Below, in pieces: positions 35,326 through 49,184 of a stretch of 64,000 nucleotides of DNA. Source of the stretch: Allacma fusca (lineage: Eukaryota > Arthropoda > Collembola > Symphypleona > Sminthuridae). The translations under genes were made by a program, and so were the position numbers. Position 1 is the first letter of the stretch. Each line of letters begins with the position of its first letter. The notes under the pieces are model-generated. The model ran no database searches. It was not told where the DNA came from and saw only the letters and a program-made list of their open reading frames with translations. Where the stretch lies: positions 30,294,801-30,358,800 of the forward strand of contig OX359247.1 of the NCBI GenBank assembly GCA_947179485.1. The letters are read 5' to 3'.

Positions 35326-38300
35326 GTAAGGACTGCCCTCCCTATCTGGATGCATCTAGTATCTCTGACTAGATACATGGGTATGGGTCCAGCTGAATTT
35401 GAGGAAACAACATGATCGGCACTTAATTCCAGCTATCAAGTCATCCCTGTAGCCTTATGATGATAATGATTATTATAACTAAAGGCTTGTGCGGGTTACA
35501 AGGGGCTTATCAGGACAAGTCATATTTCGACAAACTATTATTATTATTATTGCGAGAGTGTGTGTATGGGGCAGGTGTGAGGGGATATTTTATTGGAGGT
35601 GTACATATTTTTTTGCAAATGATCTCTCGGAGGTTCTTAAGGGGGGAGAGAAAAAGTGAAAATCACATTACAAAGGCCCAGTCATATAGATATATGACTA
35701 CCTGCTGCTCTCAAGCTGTTCCACACACGCGATGCATTTGCTAAAAGTTGCTCAAAGCCCAACGGAGCAGGATCATCACTTCTCTCATATGAAGTCAGAC
35801 TTTTGCTCTTTATTTGTACTACTAATATTCTACGTGTGCTTGGTGAGGCCTGCAATGCTGATGATACTCCTCAGGACGGAGCATAAGCAGCATGATGTAT
35901 CTCTTCTCTTCTACAGATGTTTTTATTCCGTCTCAGCCTTCCAGTACTATTACGAATGGCCAGCCAACAAGTTACCTTTTTTCCTACCTTGACAGGGATC
36001 AAGTTTGAAGGGAAAAGGGAACACATTGCGAATGTTCTAATGGACCTTTGTATAGATAGATACGTAGATATGTATATATGATATACTTACACTTGGAGCC
36101 AATTTAGATGGTAGATATGGTACTTATATTTGTAGGGATACAAGTGTATTTACATTCTACAGTATATACATACTTGCAGCATCCAATATTTACATGTATA
36201 CCGAGGGATCCATGAAGTGTAAGACTACATTTGCATACGATTAAAAAACTACCGACACTACCAGTTTGGATTTAATTTACTAGATTCGCATCTGGAGTAG
36301 TAATAATCGAGTATTTAAACATTAGCCATCTTTCATTTGGGTCTTGTGAGGAGGGACTCATCTGGAAGGAGGATCGTAAGTTATAATGGACTTGATAGTA
36401 ACTAGCGCAACCACAGACCGCTGTAGTCTTTAATGGATCAACATATTGTCGATGTTGGTATTGATAATACTTCGGAAATTTGTACAAAGCTATGGGGGGA
36501 ATGCTACGAAGTGTTTTTTTTTCTTTACCCGATGTATCAAATGAAACGATAAAAACTTGCAATTGTTCATTACATGCAGAATAGTCATTATCGTTGTGAA
36601 AAGGACGATAGTAATGATCCGAGGGATTCTAATTGGTGCGTTAGCTCCAGGACATAAAATGAACGTAGAGTGTAAGTGTGCTTGATCTTGTAATCCGCAG
36701 AATGTTATTCGTAACTAGTTCCTATCTAAACGTACGGACGTACATATGTACATACATGCGAGCTACAGGAAGATACAAATACGTGCCAATACCAATACCC
36801 TGCTCAAGCTCTTGCCCCAACTGACCACATGGCATAATTCTTGTCTTAATGGCCCCTTTACTTGTCTTTTGTTTAAAAGCTCTACAAATCTTTCGCACAA
36901 GCTAAAAACAGCAGGTCTCCACATATCTCCTGCATCTGTCAAGTCTTCCCTGTTTTCACACCAATTCCCAACTAATCTCATTATATTTGCGATTACAGCT
37001 CCACACAAGCATATGTAATACAGTATTAGCTTGTTTTTTTTTAAAGGTTACAATTTTTACTGTGCTAATTCCACTTGAGTCACGCTCTGGGCTCTTTTTT
37101 AAAAGAGCAAAAAGTCTCTGGGCAAATCTACAGACATACAGATTCTACACTCAATATATACTCACACACACACACTCGCACAAAGAATTGGGGATGAGAA
37201 TTAGTTTTTTCATTTTCCTTCATCAATTGTTATAGCTCATGGATAGGAGCAGGCAGAGAGCCTTTATAAAAAAAAAATGTTTGAGTTTACACTGACTCTC
37301 TGGGCATGATGATGATGAGAATGAGATTGTAAAAAAAGTTGACCGTGGAAAACCTGGGAAGCTTTAAAAGATCCATGGCTAAAGCTATGAGTAAGCTCGT
37401 GGTTTATGCATCGTTATAAATTTTCAACGTTATTACCAATAACAACAAAAACTGGAGTTTTTTTTTTATTATCCCAAGTTTTGCTTACCCTTTGAGAAGA
37501 GCACTGCTGGGAGTGAATTCGAAGCCCAGCGTGCAGATATACGTATGTGAGTAATTATGCAACCATATATACTTAATTATATATGTAGATCTGTATACGT
37601 TCAAAATCACCATTAGTGGGGATATTCATTAGGGTTAGTTTTTTTCCAAATTAAATGTATGTACCAAAATATGTGTAAAATGATACCTGCTTTGGATACA
37701 AGATACGACTATACCGACATGCGTGAGTACATATGTAGATATATTAAAGCATGGGTAAATATATGAGGGTATGAGTGTAATAGAAGGAACGGTTTGTTCC
37801 AATAATGATGAATCACACACGGTAATGAATTTTGTAGTGATTTAATTTCCCAGGAAAAAAAAAACTCCACCCGCCTTGTTTTTCATGTCGAACTGTGAAG
37901 GATTGAGTGATAGTGTGCATGTGTGTAGTATGAGTATCTATCTCTATGTATGTTTGGGTTATGGTGGAGTGCGTGTGTGAAAACCACATGGTTATGGCTG
38001 GCTTGGTTAGTCCAAAGTATCATTACATTTGATAGGATCATTTCCAAAATATGAGAAACTCCGGTGTGGATTAAATACAGAAGATAGAGAGACAGGACCC
38101 ATTAAATTAAATAATAAATTGTATTGCCAGAGTTTACTCCTCGTCAGGTTTTTGAGTTGATATTTTTTTAAACTACAATGAGGGAGCGAAGTAAGTCAAG
38201 GGATCCCCAGAAAAGGAACCTAGCTCCATGAGTAATGGCCGAGTGGGAATCTCCTCCTCAAGGGTGGCTGTAATTTGACACGATAGTGTGATTAACTTGC

Positions 38301-38446
38301 CTCTAATGAGAACATTGAGAATAGTCAGTATTGAGAAGTCTCTTGGGAGAATTTCCTCCCAAGTTACTCAAGTGTGAAGCTTTAAGTCTCACAAGTGAGA
38401 AGGCAAGACAAGAACCTTTTCTTATACTATGGCATCTTAACGTTCA

Positions 38447-38490
38447 CAGTGCACACACAGATACACACACACAAACACACACACAGACAC
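38447..38490. repeat. (CA)n microsatellite, imperfect
   Basis: CACA blocks with GATA, AA and GA interruptions. Confidence 0.88.
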
Positions 38491-40362
38491 TGGAAACCGC
38501 ATGCACGTAGTAGCTAATAGGCGAATCTCTGTACAAATACTACCACACCAACGGTAGACAGGAACAATGAAGAAAAATACATGTTTCAAGTAAGTGCTAG
38601 ATACGAGAGGAAACCTCTGAGTCCATGCGAGGGCAGTGGTTGAAGACAAGGAGGAGAACAAGACTTGTAGTTGGTGATACTTCGGTTAGCCTCACATGAA
38701 CATTCTGCTTTATTGCTCACACAACTTGATTTCCTATAGTTTCAAACCTTCCAGTAGTAGTAAGTATGAGGAGCTTAAATCGTATCTATATAGTACGATG
38801 CCCAGTGTCATGTCCCTTAAACTATTTTATATACCTTCGAATTTCAATCCAGGCCTGTTTAATGCACATAAGTGTTAGTTTTGTCTGTGAGGGAAGAGAA
38901 AAAGCCAGAGTTAGAGTCAGAGAGAGAGAGAGAGGGAGAGGAAAGACAACGCGGGAAATGCAGCTCACTAATACCAGTCCCAATCTGATGACTGTGGGTT
39001 GTACGAGTAAAAAGCTAGAGTCAAGTGAGAGATGAAAGAAAGAGAAGCAGATGTAAAAAAAATGCGTACACATTAAAAATAGTACCCAGATACATGCATA
39101 CTCATGTATGTAGAATGTATGTACTAGCATCTGCATCTCCGGGAATGGTTTCCAACATCTTTTACATGCACTGACCCTCGACCCCCACTGTACTTGTAAA
39201 AATATACAAAACTTGTTGCTAATACACACTTTGCTTTTAACACATCTCACAATTCGGAGTCATGTAGAAAGCTAGTACTTGACTCACACAAGGGTCTGCA
39301 ACTGACAATGAGAGATGCAGATGAAGCCTTTATCTCCCAAAGAGCAGCTATAAGATAGCAACTGCTACTTGCATTTTTTTATTTGTTGTGTAGTTAGTAT
39401 CCTCGGCAGTGTTCTAGCTCATACAATCAGCCTGCACTTATGCATTACATACATAAAATTGTATAGATACATATCTACATGTAGGCACATGGATACACAC
39501 GGAATTAATTCAACACATATAGGAACTTGTATTCAACAATCAGTATCTATAGGTGTTTCAGTGAGGAGTGGAAATGCTGATAGGAAAATGTAGATATTAG
39601 CATTGCTTCTCCATTGTTCCAGTTCCACATAAGATATTCACATCCCAACCCCATGCTTAGTAAGTTTTTTTTCGCATCTTCCGTTTTTTCTTGTTGTTTG
39701 AGTCAGGGGAAAAAATGAGTTAGTTGTGCTGTCGTTGTGTACCTATGTATGTGTTCTTGTTTGTATGTAATATATGTTATTGTTATTGTTGTAGCCAGTG
39801 GTTTCCTAGATGTTGGTATAGAATGGGGAGCTCGAGACTTGAGAGGACAAAAGTAGCTACAAAACTGTATCTTGGCATTTCCAAGTGTTATGATAAAGTA
39901 ATAAAAATACGACCGGATCTGTTTGTCACACCTTTCCTGTCCTGTCTTAATATCATACAAAGGGGAGGACTATACAGGACTATTATGCTCTTGAGGATGG
40001 GAGATACTTCAGAGAGGAGTAGATAGAGAGAGAGAGAGAAAAATATATAGAGAGAGGGATTTATTTGAGGGAGGAATTGCACTTGAATTCGTATTCTTGA
40101 TCAGACTGCCTACAATCCCTCCTTGGTTGTTTCCTCATCTGAGAGCCACTTCTCATTTGGCTGATCGTAATTCATAATTCATAGTTTGGTTGCATGCGGA
40201 ATGAAGAAGAATAGCCGGAGTTGGATAACGGAGCGAAGGAGAGAAAGATGGATGTGAATATAAAGTGCCGTGTCTGCGAGAGTAACACTGTGTGTTTTCG
40301 TCTGGCTTCACTCGATTGATTTATGTGTGTATTTAATGTTTTTATTCAGTTGTTCTCTCCGA

Positions 40363-40383
40363 GTCGTCGTCGTCGTAGTCGTC
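40363..40383. repeat. (GTC)n trinucleotide repeat
   Basis: Seven GTC units with one GTA, CpG-rich compared with its surroundings. Confidence 0.85.
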
Positions 40384-40801
40384 ATTCCCATTACATTCTC
40401 CTTTTCTCTCATCATACGCACACTCATCTGGATGTAGTAGAAACTTATGTATATCTATACGAGGCTCGAATCGTACTGTGAACTGTGAGGGCTTACAGAA
40501 ACCAAGGAGGACCCGCTATATGGTTATATAAGTTCGCACAAGACATTGGGGAATTCTTGATGAAGTTTCATAAGGACTTCACTGGAACTTACCTTCATAT
40601 GCAGTCTGTAGTCCTAGACATCCTCCTACACGCAGTCATACAACTGCAGACGTACAAAACGTTCCATTTAGTATTTGCTATGCTCTGAGAGTGGGAGAGG
40701 ATCCCTATAATAAACACATTCCCAGTTAAAGTTTGCAACAACAACTGCAAACCCTTAGGAATGTTATGAGGCTCATAGTTGTAAACTTCCGCACACAAGT
40801 T

Positions 40802-40827
40802 TCTCTCTCTCTCTCTCTCTCTCTCTT
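40802..40827. repeat. (CT)n microsatellite
   Basis: Pure CT tract. Confidence 0.92.
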
Positions 40828-41982
40828 GAAGTTGCTCCTACTACTTCTCCCGCATCAGGTTCTTCTTTAGGAAAAACATGGGGAGACTGGGAAGGGAATC
40901 TGTAGGACTTTTCAGAGAGGAATCTAGCAAGAGGAATTAAAAGATGCTTAAGTAGGCGCTGAGCCTTGTAAAACTCTGGTTTAATGCAACTAATAGACGT
41001 GGTTCGTGTCCAACGTTATGTTTCCTTCTCTTGTGGTTGATCTTCATGATCTTGGCTCTGATAAGCCTTCATTACCAGCAACTTTCCTGGTTCACATCTT
41101 AGCCCTCCTCTTTCCGACGCAACATACAGATACAGTCGTATGTATGCACATGTCATTATAGCTGCAGTAAATGTTCACATTGTATTTGCACACGTCTGTG
41201 TAAGTATGGAGGTCTGGCTACGTCTATGCCTATGCCTATTCATACCTTTATTTACAACTACATAGTTTTATCGTCATCTGCTGAGAAGCACAATTGAGGA
41301 GATACAAGTTTTGAGCCAGGGAGAAAATCTGCCCATTTCCAAGTTTTGACAGAAGGCATTATTAAAATCCGAACAATTTTCCAACTTCAGTGACACTAGA
41401 TTCAAGTGTACTTGCAAATAGTTGAGGGAAACTTAATTGCCGGGACAAATGCTGTAAGAAATGACGGTGGTTTTGTATTTTAAACTTTATGTATAAGTAA
41501 CTATCTGGAGGACAAGTGACAAGTACTACGTTTTGCTACCTTCCTCCTCCTTGATCCGTCTCAATGCCTTTAAGTACTTGTTCCAACAGAAGCGCGTGGT
41601 ACTACAAACTTCCCTAACTCTCTTGTGAACAGCGTCATTCGCCTTCTACATATGTGTTTACAACACATAGTAGGAAAACTGTTAGTAAAAAAAAATCCTC
41701 TTCTGGATTTAAGAGAAACAGAAATTTAAAGTAACCGAATCTAGTTGGCCATGAAGAAGTGCTCCTACATGCACACTCTATGACTCACTCCTTTTCGACG
41801 GAGTCTCCACGAGCAAAAGAGTATGAACTTGTAGTTTGTAGTATCTACGGGTGTGTAGTAAGATTGAGTCTCCAGCCCAAACTTCCAACTCCTAACTTCT
41901 TGTAAGTTGGTTTGTGTTGGATGAGCTGCTACTACTACGACTACTGGAGAACTGGACCGTAATTTTTTTTTCACACATGCAG

Positions 41983-42098
41983 GATTTTCATGTTGTTGGC
42001 CCCGCAACACGAGGGAATCTTGATATTGCGGAGACGAGAGGCAAGGAAAAGAGAGTGAGAGAGAGAGAGAGAGAGAGGAAAAAAATTGAGAACAGATG
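41983..42098 (+). CDS. exon-like segment with GA-encoded Arg/Glu run
   Basis: A textbook acceptor (a T9 run then CACACATGCAG, AG at 41981-41982) and donor (AGATG/GTGAGT) bound 116 nt. The phase-0 frame is open for 38 codons and leaves in phase 2. It starts DFHVVGPATRGNLDIAETRG and becomes Arg/Glu-rich across the GA tract at 42049-42078. The minus strand has a longer, 139-codon ORF over the same DNA (41765-42184) whose first third is CT-repeat Leu/Ser. The plus reading is preferred for its splice sites. Function unknown. Confidence 0.2.
42049..42078. repeat. (GA)n microsatellite
   Basis: GA tract lying inside the 41983-42098 exon-like segment. Confidence 0.9.
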
Positions 42099-43415
42099 GT
42101 GAGTAGACTTTTTACTCGAGGTTTGCATCCATCCATCCATATGGTTTGTGCTTTGCATGTAAAGGACTGCTGTGTCCTATACACAAGTGCTACTGCAACA
42201 GCCGTCTTAACAAACTAACAAGGGAGTATTCGCTCCAAAGTACTTTTCTTTTCTAGCACGAAAGGATCTAAAAGTGAGCTATACGCCTAGACCAGACATG
42301 CACTTAAATTGTAGGATCTGTTCCTGACTAGGAGTCCGAGTCTTGAGAGGATTGCACATTGCAAACAAATAACTGGAGCTTCAGGAGGACTCCGTTCCCA
42401 ATGGTGCCGTCACGAGGATGCACCTTCTGATGCATTTGCACCATTTCAGTCCCTTAATTTGCACAGAGAGTGAAAGTTCACAGGAAAGGGGGACGGTAAG
42501 AGCGACAAACTGTGAAGGTACTAAAATCCATAAAGCATCGTAGAGTAAGTACCAAAGGAACTACTACCTCCAACGGCAGCGTCATCATTAAATTACGTAA
42601 CTCTCGTTAGCATCTCTGTGGCTTGTGAGGACAAGTTACGTCTGTACTACAGTAGTACTACATACCCGAGTATAAACTGTACGCCGTACCTACTGCAGCC
42701 GTGGGTTTCAAAGAATTGAAGAAAGCATTGAAATACGAACAGGTTTTCATTCCCCAATTATTATCATGCAAGGGAGTGAATTTACAAGAGAATTATGCAT
42801 GTGCCAGGGAGTCATGCAAGACAAAATAGAATTAGTGGCGGGAGATGACAAGCAAAGGGAAGAAAGTCCTGTTTGTATTTTAATGCCAATTTAACTCGGT
42901 AACCATAGGAGTAGAGTGACATGATCTTGGAGGAGGTATTTTTTTTTCTCTATAAATGATTTCTCAACATTTCAAATTAACCCTTAACGTTGGAAACTAA
43001 TATTTAATGCTCAGTCCTCATTTGAAGCTCCCTTGACCTTCGTACTATATTACTCCCGTATTTCTTGATTTTTAATATTATTTCCACATTTCATTACGCA
43101 CACATTAAAAATTACGTACTCACATAATGAATTCATATTTACTGCAAGGGGGGAAAAAGACCTTAACCTTTGGAATGTACTTGTACTTTTATGTAAACTG
43201 CAGACTTTTGAAGTTTACGGGAACATACATACGTAGACATTAGTCATAAAGTAAGTGCTATTATATGAATGTCTGGTGTTATTCAAGATGTCGAATATTA
43301 TGCATATCTAAGGAGTATGTATATGTCTGTATTTGTATGGAAATGTAAATGTAAGGATGAGCATACAGTAGATGCTAGAGAGATACACAGGAGCAGAAGG
43401 AAAATAGAAGGAGGC

Positions 43416-43420
<5 letters not shown>

Positions 43421-43452
<32 letters not shown>
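43421..43452. repeat. (GA)n microsatellite
   Basis: Pure GA tract. Confidence 0.93.
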
Positions 43453-43454
<2 letters not shown>

Positions 43455-44204
43455 AATAATATTCAAGTTGAATAATTTATTTTTTTTCTTTCTCATACAC
43501 GACGATCTACAAAAAGGCTTTCGCCCCTCACACCGAGAGAACTTTTTGAGTGCGACTCTGAACTGCAAGTATACTTTTGGCTGATTTTGATGTAAGGCAT
43601 CAAGATAATCATGATCCAGTCGAGCTCCCCGGTATTGTGTTGAGGAGCTCAACTGCGAAGGTGCTGGTGGGAGCTTTGTAAGGCACTTGATGCCTTTTTC
43701 CTCTCGTTTCTTTCAACTCTCTTCTCTAATCATATCTTCTTCCCTTGCCCTCCAAAACTAAGTCATACACAAATGCTTTGGGAAATAGTGAGTCTGCAAC
43801 TCTAGGAGTTGTCTCTTCATACAACCCTCATCTGTATATACGTAGGTATACACAAATGCACATCATACATACAGGCAGGACGACTTAGGTAACTTAACCT
43901 GACTGGAGATGCTCTTTTAGCATGGACAGAAATACTGAGAAAATTCCCCTACTTCTCAAACACAAAGGTAGTGAAGATGTCCTATCATCATGGATGTTCA
44001 CCATTCCGAGAAAAAAAACTATAAAAATGTAGCTTGTAAATATGTAAGCTCTCCGTATGCACAGAGGCATGTAAACATCCAGGATTACGGTTGTGGTACG
44101 CTGCAGTGTGTGCATGTCTGTGGAGCGCAATGTTCCATTGTATTTAGGCTGGGTCCTCAGGTAAAAGATTTAGGACGAGTGTCGGAAACCGGTCTTGGAG
44201 AAGG

Positions 44205-44239
44205 CTTCTTCTTCTTCTTCTTCCTCCTCTCCTTCTTCT
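44205..44239. repeat. (CTT)n pyrimidine tract
   Basis: CTT units passing into CCT/CTC, a pure plus-strand pyrimidine run of about 35 nt. Confidence 0.85.
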
Positions 44240-46507
44240 ATCACCGGTTCTCTCCGTGGAGTGTTCGGCTTACGAGGAGAGTCATACCTGCATTTCTGTA
44301 CTTACCAAAATGGAATATGTAAATACAGATTGTGGCCATGTACAGGGACCGGATCCTATTGTAATACCTACTAACTCCACTGTACTTGTGCTTTTGATAT
44401 AGAACGGCTAACTATACACACTATAGCGCTCAGGCCTTTTTGTAGAACAGCTCATGCATATGTACATACCTTGCGTGCATAGTCACATTTGAGCCATAAA
44501 GTGTTGGGGATATGTTACTCTCTGTACTGAGACCGGGTGTGGTGTCTCTGCTTTGAGAATGAATCGCAGTGTGTGAGTGTAATAACTGTAAGAGTCCGAA
44601 TCATGTAGCGTCATACCTGTCCATTTGATTTTCTCAGGAATAAATCCATATAGGTAAATGTAGTGACGTACCCTCACGGCTCCTTATCCCCTCAATCCAT
44701 GTATGATCGGAGCGTTGGGTTTTATATGGTTATTTACAAAAAGGTAAACACGTACTAAAATAATGTATAAAAAGGCACTTGGAGGAGTTTCTATCAATCC
44801 GTATGTACATACTTATGGTTGTGGTACTAGTAGAGTTGTTGGAACCATATGTGTATTCCCACATGTAAGGATGGTACGAGCGAGGTGTATCCCTCTCAAG
44901 CCTTTCGCTCACACTTGGAATGCAGTTATGTGGAAGTTGGTGGATGTCACTTGGATCTTAAATTTCCCTCCTCAACGAGTCCCTGGAGAGACTCTTGCGT
45001 AGGTTAAAGCCTGCTTTTTATACTATGTGTACCCGTGACTTGTGCTCTCTTGTCCTGACTCAGTCAGTCCGGCTAGAATTGGTCAAAAGAAATGTATGGA
45101 CAGGCATTTAATCCATTCCTACCCCCCTTCAGATTCAATGAGACAGAGTGTCATGAGATTGTTATTTCCCTTATATATGAAAACACATGGGAAGGAATTG
45201 GGAAGGAATCTATGGACACCACTAGATAGCTTTTATTGGACAGTTGTTTTATCTGGACTTCTCTCCTATATGCTTTAGCATGTGGAAAGGGATAAAATGT
45301 GGACATTTGATCATTTGAAAAGGTATACATAGATAGATACATACATATGTGAAACAAAATCTAGCTCCAATTCAGCCCATAGGTTCATTGTCCGTTGGTG
45401 TATCAGAATTTGGAAGGCACGTAGGACTGGAGTAGGGGATTGCTATGCATGTTGCATTTGGAATTGTGAGTAATCAACAACTGCAGCGCACTCAGTGCGG
45501 TACGTGGCTATTGCTGATGAGCATCAGGCATGAGCCGGGGAGTGACGGGCGGTCTGTCGGTCGGTCATGTGTTGTCAGAGGGACTGAAAATGAGATTGTG
45601 AGCGTAAACACTCATTTATTTTTAATGCAAATTGTGAGTAATGTAGACCAGTTGAGGTAAATGAGAAGCGAAGAGCCCAACCATCATCGTTCTCGTATCA
45701 ACATAAATTTCTCTCAACTCACGAGTTCCCTGCTCTCCCCATCTCTCAACACATAACACGTCCATATGTATAATGCACAAGTCGGCGAAAGCCTTGTTCT
45801 CTTAAAAATAAAAAAGAGCAAATTCCTCCTTGTCAATGAGCTCCTACACAGGGCTCATTTTTACCTCCACTTCATACACAAATTATAACACTCCTGAGCA
45901 GACCAGGCTATTAAAACCGTTTCTGCAGTAAATATTCTAAATATATAATTATATGCCTCCAAAATTACAAAATTACGTACGGAACCCTAATAACACTCTG
46001 TATGTGTATCTATAAGGAAAAATAATTTTTCTATAAACACACACATACACATATACACAGGTGCAGGTAAAGAGCGAGCGCTTGGAGAAAAAAAACGCCC
46101 TCACATTCCTCCTTGTAAAAATTCATTTAAAGCTACTCTCTAAATTAAGCTGTGTCTGCAGTCCATGAAGGTATATCTAACTAAGGGAGGAAGAGCGAGT
46201 TCCTCATCATCACATGAGCTCAAGAGAATTTTCCATTAGCATAATCTGACACATGTATTTTAGATTTAGATTAAGAAGCCGCTCAGTCTCAGCCTCAGTT
46301 TTCTATCAAGTTGTGTGTGTTTGTGCGTAACAAGGGAAAGCCTTGCTACTGGGCACATGCCGCTTCTCTACTTGTTTGACAATCTCTAACATTTTCTATG
46401 TAGTTTTCCTCCCGACTCTTTAGAACCCTGGAATGAACTCAGTGCTTTTACATAATTGCACACCTTCTTTCTATTTCATACAACTCTTGTCTTTGGATTC
46501 GCTCAGG

Positions 46508-46510
<3 letters not shown>

Positions 46511-46568
<58 letters not shown>
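46511..46568. repeat. (CT)n microsatellite, longest in window
   Basis: About 28 uninterrupted CT units. Confidence 0.95.
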
Positions 46569-46572
<4 letters not shown>

Positions 46573-48041
46573 ACTCTTTTGCTTTCAATCTCCTTTGCCC
46601 TGCCATTGAATCCATACTTATATACATACAAGGAACAAGTGATTCCTTTGATTCTTTCCTGAAGGAGCGGATCAATCCTCAACTATGTGAGGAGCATTGA
46701 TAAATCCAAGTGAGAAAAAGTGCAAAAGAACAGGGAGTTAATCAAGAACAAGAGTTTATCCGACGACAAGTCATGTAAGCGAAATCAGGTGGAGGATGTT
46801 CAACATGGACTGGATGTACACAGTCCGATGTACAATTGCTTGACTTTTGATTGAAATTTGCAAGTTTCAATGCCTCTCGGTGATCTGATGTGCGTCTCTG
46901 TCAGGGCTGGGAGTTTTACAGAAATCCTGTACCATTTCTTGAACGTTGATTGTCAAGAGACTCCGCGCAAGTTTTCCAGTTTCAGCATAATATTTCTACA
47001 TAGAGCTGTATCTACATAGGGATATATGTAGATATAGACAATCCTGGGAACTACAGGCTATATTAGGTACACAGGTGACTGCCTGAATTCAAATGGGAAT
47101 TACTTATATGCTCGTGAATGAGTTGTTATGTAAACATGTGAGGAACTACAATGAAACGATTGGAGATTGAAGCTTACTTTCCACGGAGATAACTCTGCCT
47201 TGATTTCATTCACTCTGTCCCCCATGAGCCATTTCCTGCGTAATTATGTTTTTCTCGCCCAACTCAGCAGGAGTGTATTTATGTAATTACCTGAGAGTTA
47301 GGACGAAAAAAAAAAGGAAAAAGTAAGTTCACCTTACGAGTCTATACATAATTAAATCTCATACACAACTTGGAGGAACAGCCATGGAAAAAAGAAGTAG
47401 CTTTTCAAATCTCTCTTCTGCTAAGTAATCTCATCGTCTGTATTATAGCTGAAGTAACTTTAGAAATTTACATGGCGTAATTCTATGTAATTCTCTGTCT
47501 CTCTTTCTTCAGTATATTTTCATACAATATAAATATAAGAGACTAGAGATTTTACTATAGGAACAAAATAAAGTACCTTTTGAAGTATGGGACTGTACCT
47601 GTTCAAAAAAAAAAGCATATAGATAGATACACAAACACAGTGAGCATGCACACATAGACACACACAGACGTGAAAAATGAGTTGAGATGTAAGTCTATCT
47701 TAGAGGAGGTTAGGTGTGTAATGGAACTTGTGTGTACAAAAACCATGTATGTATGTATATAAATGCACAGTAGCCGTACATACATAGTTAAGACAGAAAC
47801 CTACACGCACATCTGTACACTCCTGTGAAACTCTATGGGATTGTGTATAACTGTAACCCATTTAAAATCATGCTCGTTTAGTTCTCAAGTATGCTTCTGC
47901 TCAGGCCTTTCTTTGCAACGGGAAGCGTTGAGCATTTACTTTTATCAACTGCATTTGAATATGCACAAAGAGAGGAGCATTATTATGCAACAACATTGCT
48001 TTTCCTCCGAGTCACAAAGCTACGTATAGTGTAGGATTATG

Positions 48042-48081
48042 CACTACTATTTACTACTACTATCTACTACTATATACTATA
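48042..48081. repeat. TACTA-rich degenerate repeat
   Basis: ACTACTAT, TTACTACTACTAT, CTACTACTAT and ATACTAT follow one another, an imperfect (TAC)n-like tract. Confidence 0.7.
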
Positions 48082-48711
48082 GGAACATATCGGTATTAAC
48101 TTCAAGCACTGTACAGATTCATGGGTGTAAGATTCGTAGCAGGTTAGCTGTTTTAATAGCAGTTTCGGTTTGTACACCGTACACTTTTGTACACAATGTA
48201 AATCCTACGTACGTCCTCCATGTTCAAGAGTGTGTACTTACAAAAGTAACATGTGCATATGGAGTCAGGGTAAATAAGCTGATTGTGAGAAGGTAGCGCA
48301 GAACAAGTGCTCAGCTCTGATGAAGAAGATACTCCACCTGAGGCACATTTACTTATGTAGATACATTCAGAGTGGCTCAGGAGAAGGTCTTTGTTTCTAT
48401 GTAAATTGATGGGGACCTTCCCCGGCGTTCGGATTATACCCCTCCACATGCATATTCATAGGTTGGAGGGGCAGGAGCTATGAGGCGCATATCTGTATCA
48501 TACAAGTTGATTGTATTGCATTTCCTAACTACACTCTATATATCTAACTAAATGTATAGCTCCATGTCTGCTGGCAACTTCTGTCAAGATAAACTTTTCC
48601 TCCTATTTTTGAATGTTCCAACAACATTATATTCAGTCGGTATCAAAGTACTCCTTCAGAATTGTAGCTCTTTGTAGCTTGTAACACACTGCGCAGTGTA
48701 CACATAATTGC

Positions 48712-49125
48712 TTGACTTCAAGTAATACGTTTGTGGAAATTATCGCAATTAAATGTGAAAGCTATATTTACAATTGTGTAGAGGCATGCATGTATATGTA
48801 CCCTCCACTCTATAGGAATAGGAGTTGTTGTCTTAGTACAGTGAGGGAAACAGTCACAGACAGAGGTATTCTCAATGCAGGAGTCGACAGAGGTCTATTT
48901 AATGGAGTAATAGCAAGAGGTTTCCTTAATGCTAGAGAAATAGTCAATGGTATCCGTCATATAGGAAGGAGGGGTAATTACACATGCATATCCCTAAGTG
49001 ACTCTCAAGCATTTAATTCACATGCAAGCTATTGTGCGTACGTAAGATGCAATTTAGTATTGTGCTTCGTATTGTTTGATACATTACATGAACAAAGTAT
49101 AATATGTTGTAGTATAAAGAGTTGA
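48712..49125 (+). CDS. 137-codon ORF containing a 27-bp tandem repeat
   Basis: The frame is open for 137 codons. The centre holds three in-frame degenerate copies of a 27-nt unit (48859-48939), read as DRGILNAGV, DRGLFNGVI and ARGFLNARE. Past the repeat the frame reads GRRGNYTCISLSD, which superficially resembles the F-strand Cys region of an Ig domain, but no upstream Trp/Cys framework is present. There are no strong splice sites at the edges. It may be a chance ORF around a decayed minisatellite. Confidence 0.12.
   Translation: MTSSNTFVEIIAIKCESYIYNCVEACMYMYPPLYRNRSCCLSTVRETVTDRGILNAGVDRGLFNGVIARGFLNAREIVNGIRHIGRRGNYTCISLSDSQAFNSHASYCAYVRCNLVLCFVLFDTLHEQSIICCSIKS
48859..48939 (+). repeat. 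degenerate 27-bp tandem repeat, 3 copies
   Basis: Copies start at 48859 (GACAGAGGTATTCTCAATG..), 48886 (GACAGAGGTCTATTTAATG..) and 48913 (GCAAGAGGTTTCCTTAATG..). All share RCAAGAGGT/GACAGAGGT starts and a TTAATG/TCAATG word at the same offset. The period is a multiple of three and the frame is open. Confidence 0.55.
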
Positions 49126-49145
49126 TGACTCACACTACATACGTG

Positions 49146-49176
<31 letters not shown>

Positions 49177-49184
49177 ATACACAC
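49146..49184. repeat. (CA)n microsatellite
   Basis: Pure CA tract, then ATACACATACACAC. Confidence 0.92.

Larger units (their letters stand above)
29663..41982. other. mostly non-coding stretch
   Basis: Apart from the exon-like segments near 31.8 and 35.1 kb and the minus ORF at 34.7 kb, this holds microsatellites, an ATAC run (33277-33300) and unremarkable short ORFs. No RNA gene or mobile element was recognised. Confidence 0.45.

Noticed and set aside
38822..39250. 142-codon minus-strand ORF
   Set aside because: Phe/Leu/Ser-rich low-complexity composition including the GA-tract reading, with no splice or start support.
41200..41215. Strong donor TCTGT/GTAAGTATG
   Set aside because: The only nearby acceptor gives a 35-nt segment with a CSKCSHCIC reading. 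It is too short and has no partner.
48960..49000. GRRGNYTCISLSD resembling an Ig F-strand
   Set aside because: The rest of the ORF lacks an Ig framework. A single short match is expected by chance.
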